DNA of 64,000 nucleotides from Candidatus Cloacimonadota bacterium (lineage in GTDB: Bacteria; Cloacimonadota; Cloacimonadia; Cloacimonadales; Cloacimonadaceae): NCBI GenBank assembly GCA_018433885.1, contig JAHDQK010000013.1, positions 1-64,000 of the forward strand, written 5' to 3'. The position numbers were made by a program, and so were the translations under genes. Of the stretch, positions 34,261 to 44,368 are shown one piece after another. The number at the start of each line of letters is the position of its first letter. The stretch's first letter is position 1. Below the pieces are notes generated by a model. The model was not told the origin of the DNA. It was given only the letters and a program-made list of their open reading frames with translations, and did not search any database.

Positions 34261-35136
34261 ATGATTAGCATGACCGGCTTTGGTAAAAGCCATCGCAATT
34301 TGCACAATATTGAGTGCGACATCGAGATCAAAAGCGTAAATGGTAGATTCCTCGATATCAAATGCTATTTACCCCGAGAGCTCAGCTTCTACGAATTCAG
34401 CATCCGAAAAACGACCTCCAGATATCTCTCCAGAGGCTCGATCGAGCTCAGGGTAAACATAAATGACTACCGCGAGCCCAAATTGCTTCTAAATGAACCA
34501 AAACTACGTAAGTATCACGATATCATCAAGCAAGCCCAAAATGCACTAGGGATAGAGCAGAATGTCTCTTTGGAGTTTCTTCTTAATGAGCCGGGAGTGA
34601 TCGAAAGTGTGAACCGTCTGGACGACGACCCGTTGATGTTGGAAGTGTTGGAGCTAACTCTGTCCGAAGCTTTGGAGACTGCCAAACTTTCCATGCTTAA
34701 AGAAGCCGATGCTATCAGATGCCACTTGATTAAATCTTTCCAAGCTATAGAGAATTCTCTCATAAATGTTGGTCAACAAATACAGCCTTTCAAAGATGAG
34801 CTCTTCAGCAATCTGTATAAAAGAATCAATGAGATCCTAGCGAGCTACAACATTGATACCACCGAGCAGCGCTTGATGCAAGAGCTTGCAATATATATCG
34901 ATAAATATGATATTCAGGAAGAGCTTACGCGCCTATCTTCCCATATCAAAACGTTCTATGCTACAATAGACAAGGATGATGAGATAGGCAAGACCCTTAA
35001 CTTTATCCTCCAAGAGATGCAGCGAGAGGCAAATACTTTGGGCTCTAAATTTTCCAACAGTAAAACCTTCCAAGACATCCTGGTAATCAAGGAAGAAATC
35101 GAAAAATGCCGGGAGATTGTGCAGAATGTATCCTGA
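34261..35136 (+). CDS. YicC family endoribonuclease-like protein
   Basis: A 291-residue YicC/YloC protein. The conserved N-terminus MISMTGFGKSHRN, the VNGRFLDIKC stretch and the C-terminal EMQREANTLGSKF are diagnostic. The family has been linked to RNA turnover and stationary-phase survival. GGAG at 34251-34254 is its ribosome site. A gap of 100 bases after miaB, without a clear hairpin, may hold a promoter. It precedes a small membrane protein and RNase R, so the group has an RNA-decay theme. Confidence 0.92.
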   Translation: MISMTGFGKSHRNLHNIECDIEIKSVNGRFLDIKCYLPRELSFYEFSIRKTTSRYLSRGSIELRVNINDYREPKLLLNEPKLRKYHDIIKQAQNALGIEQNVSLEFLLNEPGVIESVNRLDDDPLMLEVLELTLSEALETAKLSMLKEADAIRCHLIKSFQAIENSLINVGQQIQPFKDELFSNLYKRINEILASYNIDTTEQRLMQELAIYIDKYDIQEELTRLSSHIKTFYATIDKDDEIGKTLNFILQEMQREANTLGSKFSNSKTFQDILVIKEEIEKCREIVQNVS

Positions 35137-35563
35137 AGCAAAACTAAGCTGGAGATCATGGCCATTTGCAGAACGCCCTCTTGCCTCTTCCCTACTCCTG
35201 TTGTTTCTGCTTTTTCTCACTATCTTTCTGTATAGATTGGCAGTAGTATCTTGGCAGATGCCGCTATTCTACTTCTTGGGCCTCGCCCTAGTATATGGGA
35301 ATCTGCTCCCTTACTTCATAATAACAGAGTATTATATCTACGAGGACAAGATAATGGTACGTTATCTGTTCATAAAAGTTGAGCGTCAATGGAGCGATTT
35401 CGGCTGTTTCTACCAGGACAAACGAGGTATCATGCTCTCCACATTCCAGATGCCCCGCAGGTTGGATCCCTTTCGGGGGCAATCCTTACGCTTCTCCAAA
35501 GATAAAACTGAAGTGCCCGCTCTACTTGAGTTTTTACAGTTGAAAATTGGGCGTAAATATTAA
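35126..35563 (+). CDS. small membrane protein of unknown family
   Basis: About 145 residues with two N-terminal transmembrane helices (SSLLLLFLLFLTIFLYRLA and MPLFYFLGLALVYGNLLPYF). A soluble beta-rich tail follows that resembles a bacterial PH/YcxB-like domain (EDKIMVRYLFIKVERQWSDF). The ATG at 35126 has a GGGAGA site 9 bases upstream; the longer TTG reading at 35117 is less likely. It overlaps yicC by 11 bases. Function unknown. Confidence 0.65.
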   Translation: MYPEAKLSWRSWPFAERPLASSLLLLFLLFLTIFLYRLAVVSWQMPLFYFLGLALVYGNLLPYFIITEYYIYEDKIMVRYLFIKVERQWSDFGCFYQDKRGIMLSTFQMPRRLDPFRGQSLRFSKDKTEVPALLEFLQLKIGRKY

Positions 35564-35572
35564 GGTAAATAG

Positions 35573-37876
35573 ATGATTAACAAAGATATAAGACAGAGCA
35601 TATTAGATATGCTCTCAGATACATATCCTATGGGACTCACATACAGTGAGATATGTGCACGAACTGGAATGACCAAGAAGAACAAAGCATCTGTGAGTCA
35701 GATCCTATCTGAATCGCTCTTGGATGGCTTACTGGTCAAAGAACGCAAGCGTTATAAACTAAGCCCTGCCGAAGCCAAGAACCGCACCGAGGAGCAGCAA
35801 GATAACCCTTCCGTGAAGAAGATCACCGAACCGGCGGCCAGCGTAAAACTTATTGAGGGCATCTTCGACGCTACTTCCCTATCTCGTGATAGGTCTTTCG
35901 CCTTCGTGAGAACAATCGACAAGGACTATTTCATTGATAGTGAGGATACTCTTAACGCCTATCATAACGATACTGTATTGATCGAAGCTCAGAAGAGAGG
36001 AAACCGCGGTGAACACGGAGTTGTCCGCAGAATCGTGAAACGCGCTAATGAACTGATCCCAGGTGATATCTCCAAAGTAAAGAATCGCTGGATCTTTGTT
36101 CCATCAAATCCCAAGATTCATAATTGGTTTGAGATTCTGGATCTGGGTAGCGCGCAACCAGGGGATAAAGTAATGCTTACAGTGAGCAACTGGGGAGACC
36201 ATCTCAGCGGAAAAATGCCAGGGGGCAAGATAACGGAAGTCCTTGGCAAATCCGGCGATCCTCATGTAGAACTGCTGGCTGTAATACGTCAGTATCAGCT
36301 ACCCTTGGAGTTCCCGGACAATGTCTTGAAAGAAGTGAACGCCCTTCCTCTGGAACCAGACCCTCTTGAGATAAATCGGCGGAAGGATCTCCGCAAGCTA
36401 TTTACATTCACGATTGATCCAGCTTCAGCCAAAGATTTTGATGATGCGATATCCATCGAAGCTACTACCAAAGGCTGGAGGTTGTGGGTGCACATCGCTG
36501 ATGTAGCTCATTACGTGGGCTTGGATACTGCTATGTTCGCCGAGGCATCGGTGCGAGGCAACAGCTTCTATTTCCCAAAAAAGGTTATTCCTATGATTCC
36601 AGAACGACTGTCCAATCTGATTTGCAGCTTAAGACCAGATGAAGATAAACTGGTAATGACGGTTGAGACAGAGTTTGATAAAAACGCTAAAGTACTCCAA
36701 CAACGTATATATGAGGCGGTGATTCGTTCAGACTCCAGACTGGCATACGAAGAGGTTGACGACTTTTTTGAGGGCAAGAACTCAGATCTCTCCCCCACCT
36801 TGCAGAAAGCATTGAATGCGGGCAGAGAGCTATCTTCCAAACTCAGTAAAGTCCGGTTGGATAACGGATACGTGTTCTTTGATTTACCTGAAATTGAATA
36901 CGAATACGATGAGGATGGCTTCGTGCATAGGCTAGGTATCGCAGAAGAAACTGAAAGCCATAAAATGATCGAGAATTTCATGTTGGTAGCCAATGAATAT
37001 ACTGCATCACAACTCTCTAAGAAGTCACCAGTATCAATTTATCGCATTCACGAAGATCCCGATACCGAAAAAATCGAACGCTTGGCACAGGTCCTAGATT
37101 TCTACGGGATAGCATATCTGGAACAAGAAAACCTAAATAAAAGCATACAACATCTTCTATCCTCGCTACCCAACAAGGATTACCATCGTGTCTTCGACAG
37201 AATCATACTTCGCAGTATGAAGAAGGCAAAATACTCCACCTTGCATATCAGACACTTCGGATTGTCTCTGGAAGATTATACCCACTTCACCAGCCCCATC
37301 CGTCGTTTATGCGATCTGGTGGTGCATCACCTATGCAAGATTCATATTATACAAAGTAGCTCACATAAGATCCGTAAAGATCAGGTAACGCGTTGGGCAG
37401 CCATCGCTTCAGAGCAGGAACTTCAAGCAGATTCTGCTGAGCGTGATATCGAAAAAGTCTATGGTGCCACTTTTATGAAAGACCGGGTAGGAGAGAAGTT
37501 CAGCGGCTTAGTGATCTCTACAAACAGCTCTGGGGTTTTTGTGCGACTCAACGAACTACCTGTTACTGCGATGTTGCAGAAAGATCAGTTCGGCAAGGGA
37601 AAGTGGCAATACAACGATCGCGAGATGCGTTTCGTGAACCCCCGTAATGGAGGTTCTTTCGAACTTTTGGATAGTGTGAAGGTACACATAATGGAAGTGA
37701 GCGACGATGTGTATCTTGAACTCAGTGGCGATTCAGATAATCACCAACATTATCATCGAGTTAGAAAACCTCTTGCTAAAAACAGAGCTCACAACTCTAG
37801 AAATAGGGTTGACCAAAAAGTAAGCTCCAAAAAAACTGACTATAAATACAGGAAGCAAGGCAGGAAAAAAAGGTAA
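35573..37876 (+). CDS. rnr: ribonuclease R
   Basis: A 767-residue 3'-5' exoribonuclease. Order: an N-terminal winged-helix domain (about 1-65), cold-shock domains, the RNB catalytic core and a C-terminal S1 domain (about 640-720) with a Lys/Arg-rich tail. The catalytic site FTIDPASAKDFDDAI (about residue 278) supplies the Asp ligands, and TSPIRRLCDL is the late RNB motif. It degrades structured RNA. One-base overlap with murI (TAATG). Confidence 0.95.
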   Translation: MINKDIRQSILDMLSDTYPMGLTYSEICARTGMTKKNKASVSQILSESLLDGLLVKERKRYKLSPAEAKNRTEEQQDNPSVKKITEPAASVKLIEGIFDATSLSRDRSFAFVRTIDKDYFIDSEDTLNAYHNDTVLIEAQKRGNRGEHGVVRRIVKRANELIPGDISKVKNRWIFVPSNPKIHNWFEILDLGSAQPGDKVMLTVSNWGDHLSGKMPGGKITEVLGKSGDPHVELLAVIRQYQLPLEFPDNVLKEVNALPLEPDPLEINRRKDLRKLFTFTIDPASAKDFDDAISIEATTKGWRLWVHIADVAHYVGLDTAMFAEASVRGNSFYFPKKVIPMIPERLSNLICSLRPDEDKLVMTVETEFDKNAKVLQQRIYEAVIRSDSRLAYEEVDDFFEGKNSDLSPTLQKALNAGRELSSKLSKVRLDNGYVFFDLPEIEYEYDEDGFVHRLGIAEETESHKMIENFMLVANEYTASQLSKKSPVSIYRIHEDPDTEKIERLAQVLDFYGIAYLEQENLNKSIQHLLSSLPNKDYHRVFDRIILRSMKKAKYSTLHIRHFGLSLEDYTHFTSPIRRLCDLVVHHLCKIHIIQSSSHKIRKDQVTRWAAIASEQELQADSAERDIEKVYGATFMKDRVGEKFSGLVISTNSSGVFVRLNELPVTAMLQKDQFGKGKWQYNDREMRFVNPRNGGSFELLDSVKVHIMEVSDDVYLELSGDSDNHQHYHRVRKPLAKNRAHNSRNRVDQKVSSKKTDYKYRKQGRKKR

Positions 37877-38679
37877 TGAAGAAACCTATCGGGATTTTTG
37901 ATTCCGGCGTAGGCGGTTTAACCGTCTATCGTGCAATTCGCAATGCGTTTCCGGAAGAAGATCTGGTCTATTTTGGAGACACTGCGAGAGTGCCATATGG
38001 ACCAAAATCTCCCAATACCATCATCGAATACTCCGTGCAAAACGCAAGATTCTTATTGCAACAAGGGATCAAGACCCTGATAGTAGCCTGCAACACATCA
38101 TCTTCCGTAGCTATCCCCCACCTGCGTGAGCTTACCGATATCCCAATCATCGGGGTTATTGACCCTGGAAGTGAAGTGGCAGTCCGCTCCAGCCAAAGCG
38201 GAAGAATAGGGGTTATAGGTACTGAGGGCACCATCCGTAGCGGAGCATACAGCAAGGCGATAACCCTGCGTAATCCCCAAGCTGAAGTATTTACGAAACC
38301 CTGCCCCTTATTTGTCCCCATCGTGGAAGAAGGTTGGCAGGATCACAGTATTGCCAGACAAGTGGTAGAAGAATACCTTGGCAGCATGAAAGACCTCAGC
38401 ATCGATACCCTGGTTTTAGGCTGCACCCACTATCCCCTACTATCTCATGTGATACAGAGTTACATGGGAGATAGCGTTAAACTGGTTGATAGTGCAGATG
38501 CCATTACCTTGCATCTCAGTAGCTTACTTCCTCCAGAGCATGATGGGAAACCTGGTAAAGACAGCTTTTATGTAAGCGATAATGAGGATAAATTTGCCTC
38601 CATCGCCAGCAGGATATTGAACAATCCCATGAAAAACCTGAAGCGCGTCCGGCTCTTTGAGAGCTGGTTTATAGACTAA
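37876..38679 (+). CDS. murI: glutamate racemase
   Basis: A 267-residue cofactor-independent racemase that makes D-glutamate for peptidoglycan. Both catalytic cysteines are present, in ACNTSSSVA (about residue 75) and LGCTHYPLL (about residue 185), with the N-terminal FDSGVGGLTV. Full length. No terminator is seen in the 26 bases before kce, which has its own GAGG ribosome site. Confidence 0.96.
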   Translation: MKKPIGIFDSGVGGLTVYRAIRNAFPEEDLVYFGDTARVPYGPKSPNTIIEYSVQNARFLLQQGIKTLIVACNTSSSVAIPHLRELTDIPIIGVIDPGSEVAVRSSQSGRIGVIGTEGTIRSGAYSKAITLRNPQAEVFTKPCPLFVPIVEEGWQDHSIARQVVEEYLGSMKDLSIDTLVLGCTHYPLLSHVIQSYMGDSVKLVDSADAITLHLSSLLPPEHDGKPGKDSFYVSDNEDKFASIASRILNNPMKNLKRVRLFESWFID

Positions 38680-38687
38680 CTTAATAA

Positions 38688-39539
<852 letters not shown>

Positions 39540-39548
39540 GAGGTTTCG

Positions 39549-41798
39549 ATGCATCTAAGCGAAAACGCCCTGACTGTGCTCAAGAAACGCTATTTCCGTA
39601 AAAATGAAACCGGTGAATGCCTTGAGGACTGGCAGGCTTTGATCACCCGCGTTGCGAACAACATCGCTGGATCAAACGAGGATGATTTCAAGAAGTTCTA
39701 CGAACTCTTGGATAGTGGAGATTTCCTTCCCAATTCTCCCACACTGATGAATGCCGGTGGCGATTTACAACAACTTTCAGCATGTTTTGTGTTACCAATC
39801 GACGATAGTATGGACAGCATCTTTGAAACCGTAAAGAACGCCGCGTTGATCCACAAGAGCGGCGGAGGAACCGGATTCTCATTCAGCCGGTTGCGTGAAG
39901 CAAACGCCAGAGTGAGATCCACCAACGGAGTTTCCAGCGGACCAATCAGCTTCATGAAGGTTTTCAACTCCGCTACGGATGCTGTAAAACAGGGTGGCAC
40001 CAGACGCGGGGCCAACATGGCAATTCTAAATGTAGATCACCCCCAGATTCTGGATTTCATCACCTGCAAAAGGGATCCCAACGAACTTACGAACTTCAAT
40101 ATCAGCGTGGGTATCACCGAGAGGTTTATGCAAGCTGTGGCGGATAACACGGATTACGACTTGGTTTCTCCCCACACCGGCAAAGTCGCTGATCGCATCT
40201 CGGCTGCCATGGTCTTCGAATTGATTGTTGAGATGGCTCACAAAAATGGCGAGCCAGGGATTGTCTTTCTTGACCGCATCAATGCCATGAATCCAACTCC
40301 CGCCATCGGTGCCATCGAATCCACCAACCCCTGTGGAGAGCAGCCTTTATTGCCCAACGAGGCTTGCAACTTGGGCTCGATCAACCTTGCCACAATGATC
40401 CTGGACGGAGATGTTGATTGGGAACGTCTGACCAAAGTGATAAGAGACAGCGTGGACTTTCTGGATAAAGTAATCGATTGCTCCAGATTCCCTTTGGAAA
40501 GCATCGAAAAGATGGTGAAAGCCAATCGTAAAATAGGACTCGGCATCATGGGCTGGGCTGATCTACTGTATCAGTTAAAAATTCCTTACAATAGCGAGGA
40601 AGCTATTGAATTGGCAGAACGCATCATGGAAACAATTGACTTTGAAGCCAAAAAACGCAGTATGGAATTGGCGATGATCCACGGAAGTTTCCCCAATTTT
40701 GAAAAAAGTATATATGCTACAGGAGAATTAATACGAGAAGGGAAACCTTGGGCAGAGTTGATCTCAGATATCCGCAAGAATGGAATACGTAACGCTACCC
40801 ATACTACGATCGCCCCCACCGGAACAATCAGCATGATTGCAGACACATCCAGTGGTATCGAGCCACAGTTTTCCCTAGTTTACGTAAAGAATGTAATGGA
40901 TACGGAGAAGCTGCTGTATGTGAACAAATGGTTTGAGGCTGCTTTGGAAGAATGGGGACTACTAAACCAAGATCTACTTGAGGAAGTAAGCCAAAGCGGG
41001 TCGGCAAACCACATCAGTGACCTTCCACAGGAACTCAAGGATGTGTTTCAGACGGCTCACGATATCAGCCCACAATGGCATATCCGGATGCAAGCCGCGT
41101 TTCAAAAATACACCGATAACGCAGTTAGCAAAACGATCAACTTCCCAAATAGCGCCAGTATCGCAGACATTCGAGAAGCATATATTTTGGCTTATAAACT
41201 AGGCTGTAAAGGGGTAACTGTATATCGGGATGGGAGTAGAGACAACCAGGTTCTATCGGTAGGAACAGGTAGCCCTGTGAAAGAATCGTTTGAAAAGAAG
41301 GTTGCGCCTCGCCAGCGTCCAGAGATCACCCATGGCATCACTCAAAGGCTGGAAACTGGTTGCGGACACATGTATGTAACCATAAATACGGATACTCATG
41401 GGGCTTGCGAAGTTTTTGTACAGATGGGTAAAGTGGGTGGTTGCGCATCCGCTCAGTTGGAAGCGATTGCCCGGCTATCTTCGCTTGCTTTGCGTTCAAG
41501 CATCCGGATTGAAGCTATTATCCGTCAGTTGAAAGGCATCCGTTGCCAATCCCCCATGTGGCATAAGGGAAAGATGATAACTTCATGCGGAGACGCTGTT
41601 GGTCAGGCTTTGGAAAACTTCCTCTCTCTTCATGCGAATAAAGAACTAAAATCGCTTCATATAAGCATGGACGGCGAAAGCATATCTACCGACGATGTAA
41701 CCAGACCCATGGCTGCCACTTGTCCGGATTGCGGATCAGCGATCGAGCATTTGGAAGGTTGTCTTAAATGTCCATCCTGTGGTTGGTCGAAGTGTTAA
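39549..41798 (+). CDS. nrdJ: adenosylcobalamin-dependent ribonucleotide reductase (class II)
   Basis: A 749-residue class II reductase that makes deoxynucleotides with B12, oxygen-independently. SACFVLPI supplies a redox Cys; NPCGEQPLLPNEACNLGS holds the catalytic Asn-Cys-Glu triad; a TSCPD-type domain (about 600-690) follows. The C-terminus has CPDCG and CPSCGWSKC, a zinc/thiol-relay tail. Full length. No class Ia or III reductase is in the window, which suits an anaerobe. Confidence 0.95.
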   Translation: MHLSENALTVLKKRYFRKNETGECLEDWQALITRVANNIAGSNEDDFKKFYELLDSGDFLPNSPTLMNAGGDLQQLSACFVLPIDDSMDSIFETVKNAALIHKSGGGTGFSFSRLREANARVRSTNGVSSGPISFMKVFNSATDAVKQGGTRRGANMAILNVDHPQILDFITCKRDPNELTNFNISVGITERFMQAVADNTDYDLVSPHTGKVADRISAAMVFELIVEMAHKNGEPGIVFLDRINAMNPTPAIGAIESTNPCGEQPLLPNEACNLGSINLATMILDGDVDWERLTKVIRDSVDFLDKVIDCSRFPLESIEKMVKANRKIGLGIMGWADLLYQLKIPYNSEEAIELAERIMETIDFEAKKRSMELAMIHGSFPNFEKSIYATGELIREGKPWAELISDIRKNGIRNATHTTIAPTGTISMIADTSSGIEPQFSLVYVKNVMDTEKLLYVNKWFEAALEEWGLLNQDLLEEVSQSGSANHISDLPQELKDVFQTAHDISPQWHIRMQAAFQKYTDNAVSKTINFPNSASIADIREAYILAYKLGCKGVTVYRDGSRDNQVLSVGTGSPVKESFEKKVAPRQRPEITHGITQRLETGCGHMYVTINTDTHGACEVFVQMGKVGGCASAQLEAIARLSSLALRSSIRIEAIIRQLKGIRCQSPMWHKGKMITSCGDAVGQALENFLSLHANKELKSLHISMDGESISTDDVTRPMAATCPDCGSAIEHLEGCLKCPSCGWSKC

Positions 41799-41807
41799 GG
41801 AGAGATA

Positions 41808-42590
41808 ATGAGATGCAAGAAATGTAATAATCGGCTGGCAGATCACGATATCTGGTGTGTGGCTTGCGGAACGCAAACACAAGTGCTGAAAACCTCTCTA
41901 GCAGCTACCGCTAGCCTGCGTAAAACCAGAGAGCACCTGCGAAACAGGATTGGTGAAATGGTGCCCGCTACTGGCTTCAGCATCATTCTGGGAGTGATCC
42001 CAATCGCAGTATTAACCTGGGTGTTTCATAACTATGTGAATACCGAAGGAACTGTTCAGTTGTTCACCGTTTTAGCTATCAAAGCCGTGTTATACAGCCT
42101 GTTTCTCGCGTTTCTGCTGCTTCCCTTCAGCGTGATCGGAAACGATCAGGAATACTGTCTCAAGCTTAAGCAACTCTGGATGAATCGACGTAGTTATCCG
42201 CGTTATCTAGTGTTTTCTCTGATCAACTCAATATACTTCATCATTATTTATCTAGTATGTTTTGGCGTGCCAGGTTTTGCCAGTGATCCTATCCTGCGCC
42301 TAGTGTGGGTAGTTCTGGTGAATTATTGGATGGCGATAGCCCTTCCAGCTCCGGTAATTATGGAAAAAATGAATCTGACCCCATTTCGGGCGATTCTTCT
42401 TAGCTATCGGCACCTCCATGATGCGCGCTGGAACATCTATCTGCTAGTTTTGATTTTGGGTGTGATGAATCTCGTAGCCTTTAGCCTTGCTATCTTCCCC
42501 TTGCTCTTTACCTTGCCTCTCTCTTATTTTGCTCTCCGAGACTACGTGTATTTGCTGGATTCCTTTGAGTTGTTTGAATATAGGATGTAA
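41808..42590 (+). CDS. zinc-ribbon multi-pass membrane protein
   Basis: A 260-residue protein with an N-terminal zinc-ribbon (CKKCNNRLADHDIWCVACG) followed by about five or six membrane helices. I do not recognise the family; similar zinc-ribbon-plus-membrane proteins are common and uncharacterised. It lies 9 bases after nrdJ and 3 bases before apbE, so it is co-transcribed. Confidence 0.65.
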   Translation: MRCKKCNNRLADHDIWCVACGTQTQVLKTSLAATASLRKTREHLRNRIGEMVPATGFSIILGVIPIAVLTWVFHNYVNTEGTVQLFTVLAIKAVLYSLFLAFLLLPFSVIGNDQEYCLKLKQLWMNRRSYPRYLVFSLINSIYFIIIYLVCFGVPGFASDPILRLVWVVLVNYWMAIALPAPVIMEKMNLTPFRAILLSYRHLHDARWNIYLLVLILGVMNLVAFSLAIFPLLFTLPLSYFALRDYVYLLDSFELFEYRM

Positions 42591-42593
42591 TAT

Positions 42594-43595
42594 ATGAACC
42601 GAAGAGAAATAATATCCCTCATAATCCTCATAATCGTAGTCTGTTATGGGGCATATCAATACATAACCAGAGAGTATAGCGAAACTCGCAGCAAATATAT
42701 CCTAGATACGATAGTAGAGATTTCCGCCACCTCAAAATCCAAAAACGTAGGCAATGAGATCGAGAAAGTATTCTCTTTTATCCAAAATATGGAGACCAAA
42801 TTCGATGAATACAACCCCGAAAGCATGATTTCACAAATCAATGCCAGCGACGCCGAGGAATTTCCCATGGACCCAGATCTGTTCAATATGCTGCAAATGG
42901 CAGACAGCCTCTGGCAGATTACTGAAGGCAGCTTTGATCCCACGATTAAGCCGGTATGGGATCTCTGGCATTTTGGGAGCGATACTCCCGTGATCCCAGA
43001 TAGTCTGGTGCTGAAAGAAGAACTGAAGAAAGTGAATTTTGCTGCTCTCAAATACAACGAGACTACCCTATACAAACCTAAAGGGATGCAAATCACCTTG
43101 GGAGCTCTCGCCAAAGGCTATATTCTGGATCAAGCACTGGAATTCATGAGATCACGCCCGCTAAGCCGGGGCTTCATCAACAGCCGGAGTTCGATGAGTT
43201 TTTATGGCTATAAAGTAGCTCCGCTTGTATATATCCAACATCCCCGCAATAACGACGATAGCATCGCTAGCTTTCGTATAAACAACCAAAGCGTGGGCAC
43301 CAGTGGAGATTATCAGCAGTTCTACGAACTGGATGGCAAAAGATATCATCATATTCTAAATGCCAAGACCGGATTACCTGTGGAGAATGTATTCTCGGTA
43401 ACTGTGATCTCCCCACAAGCAGCATGGGCAGATGGTCTTTCCACCGCGCTGTTTACTCTCAGCCCCGAGCAAGCCATTGATATTGTAGGAGAGATGAACG
43501 ACACCAATTGCGTAATCTACTACGAACAGGAAGGATCCATTGTATCCCTAAAGAGCGAAGGCATTCGCCAATTTGAGTTTAGCGAAAAAATATGA
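42594..43595 (+). CDS. ApbE-like FAD:protein FMN transferase with altered motif
   Basis: A 333-residue ApbE-family protein with an N-terminal membrane anchor (IISLIILIIVVCYGAY), so it faces the periplasm. FAD-binding features are kept: LGALAKGYILD (about residue 168), SVGTSGDYQQFY, HHILNAKTG and ADGLSTALF. The usual Asn-x-Gly-Gly-Asp/Asn stretch is replaced by FINSRSSMSFYG (about residue 199), so catalysis may be lost or changed. It normally flavinylates Rnf/Nqr subunits; none is nearby. The stop overlaps folE2 (ATGA). Confidence 0.8.
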   Translation: MNRREIISLIILIIVVCYGAYQYITREYSETRSKYILDTIVEISATSKSKNVGNEIEKVFSFIQNMETKFDEYNPESMISQINASDAEEFPMDPDLFNMLQMADSLWQITEGSFDPTIKPVWDLWHFGSDTPVIPDSLVLKEELKKVNFAALKYNETTLYKPKGMQITLGALAKGYILDQALEFMRSRPLSRGFINSRSSMSFYGYKVAPLVYIQHPRNNDDSIASFRINNQSVGTSGDYQQFYELDGKRYHHILNAKTGLPVENVFSVTVISPQAAWADGLSTALFTLSPEQAIDIVGEMNDTNCVIYYEQEGSIVSLKSEGIRQFEFSEKI

Positions 43596-44368
43596 CGATC
43601 CCAGATATTCAGAGCATGGCAGATACACGTCGCATCCCCATCGACAAGGTGGGAGTGAAGGGTCTGCGCTACCCGATAGTGGTAGAAGACAGGGCAAACA
43701 AGATTCAGCACACGGTGGCGGATCTGAACATATATGTGGATCTTCCCCACTATTTGCGGGGTACTCACATGAGCCGCTTTGTAGAGATTCTTCACCACTA
43801 TCATGAAGAAGCCCTAATCGGCAACCTCGAGAGCTTTTTGCAAGAGTTGAAGAACTCTTTGAAAGCACAAGCTGCTTATATTGACATCAGTTTCCCTTAT
43901 TTTATGGCCAAGAAGGCACCTGTTTCTAAAATATCTTCGCTTTTGGCATACGACTGCGAATTCAGTGCCTCGCTTAGGGATTCATTTGACCTCCTTATCG
44001 GCGTGATCGTCCCCGTTACATCCCTGTGCCCTTGCTCCAAGGAGATATCAGAATCAGGTGCTCATAACCAACGCAGCAAGATAACCATCAAAGTAAGTTA
44101 CCGAGATTTTGTCTGGCTGGAAGAGCTTATCGAACTTGCAGAAGAGACCGCATCCTGCGAGATCTACTCGCTTTTAAAGCGGGTGGACGAAAAGTATGTA
44201 ACGGAACATGCTTATGCCAACCCCAAGTTTGTAGAGGATATCGTTCGCGAGATCACCATCCGCCTGCAGAATGATCCCCGCATCAAAGGCTTCTATGTGG
44301 AATCCGAAAATGCCGAATCCATACACTTGCATAACGCCTATGCGATGATCTCCCGTCCCTTTGTATGA
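43592..44368 (+). CDS. folE2: GTP cyclohydrolase I, type IB
   Basis: A 258-residue FolE2, the version of GTP cyclohydrolase I that can use metals other than zinc, making dihydroneopterin triphosphate for folate or queuosine. The N-terminal IPIDKVGVKGLRYPI, the metal-site region VIVPVTSLCPCSKEIS (about residue 145) with its conserved Cys, and GAHNQRSKITI are diagnostic. Overlaps apbE and the M16 peptidase by 4 bases each. Confidence 0.94.
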   Translation: MTIPDIQSMADTRRIPIDKVGVKGLRYPIVVEDRANKIQHTVADLNIYVDLPHYLRGTHMSRFVEILHHYHEEALIGNLESFLQELKNSLKAQAAYIDISFPYFMAKKAPVSKISSLLAYDCEFSASLRDSFDLLIGVIVPVTSLCPCSKEISESGAHNQRSKITIKVSYRDFVWLEELIELAEETASCEIYSLLKRVDEKYVTEHAYANPKFVEDIVREITIRLQNDPRIKGFYVESENAESIHLHNAYAMISRPFV

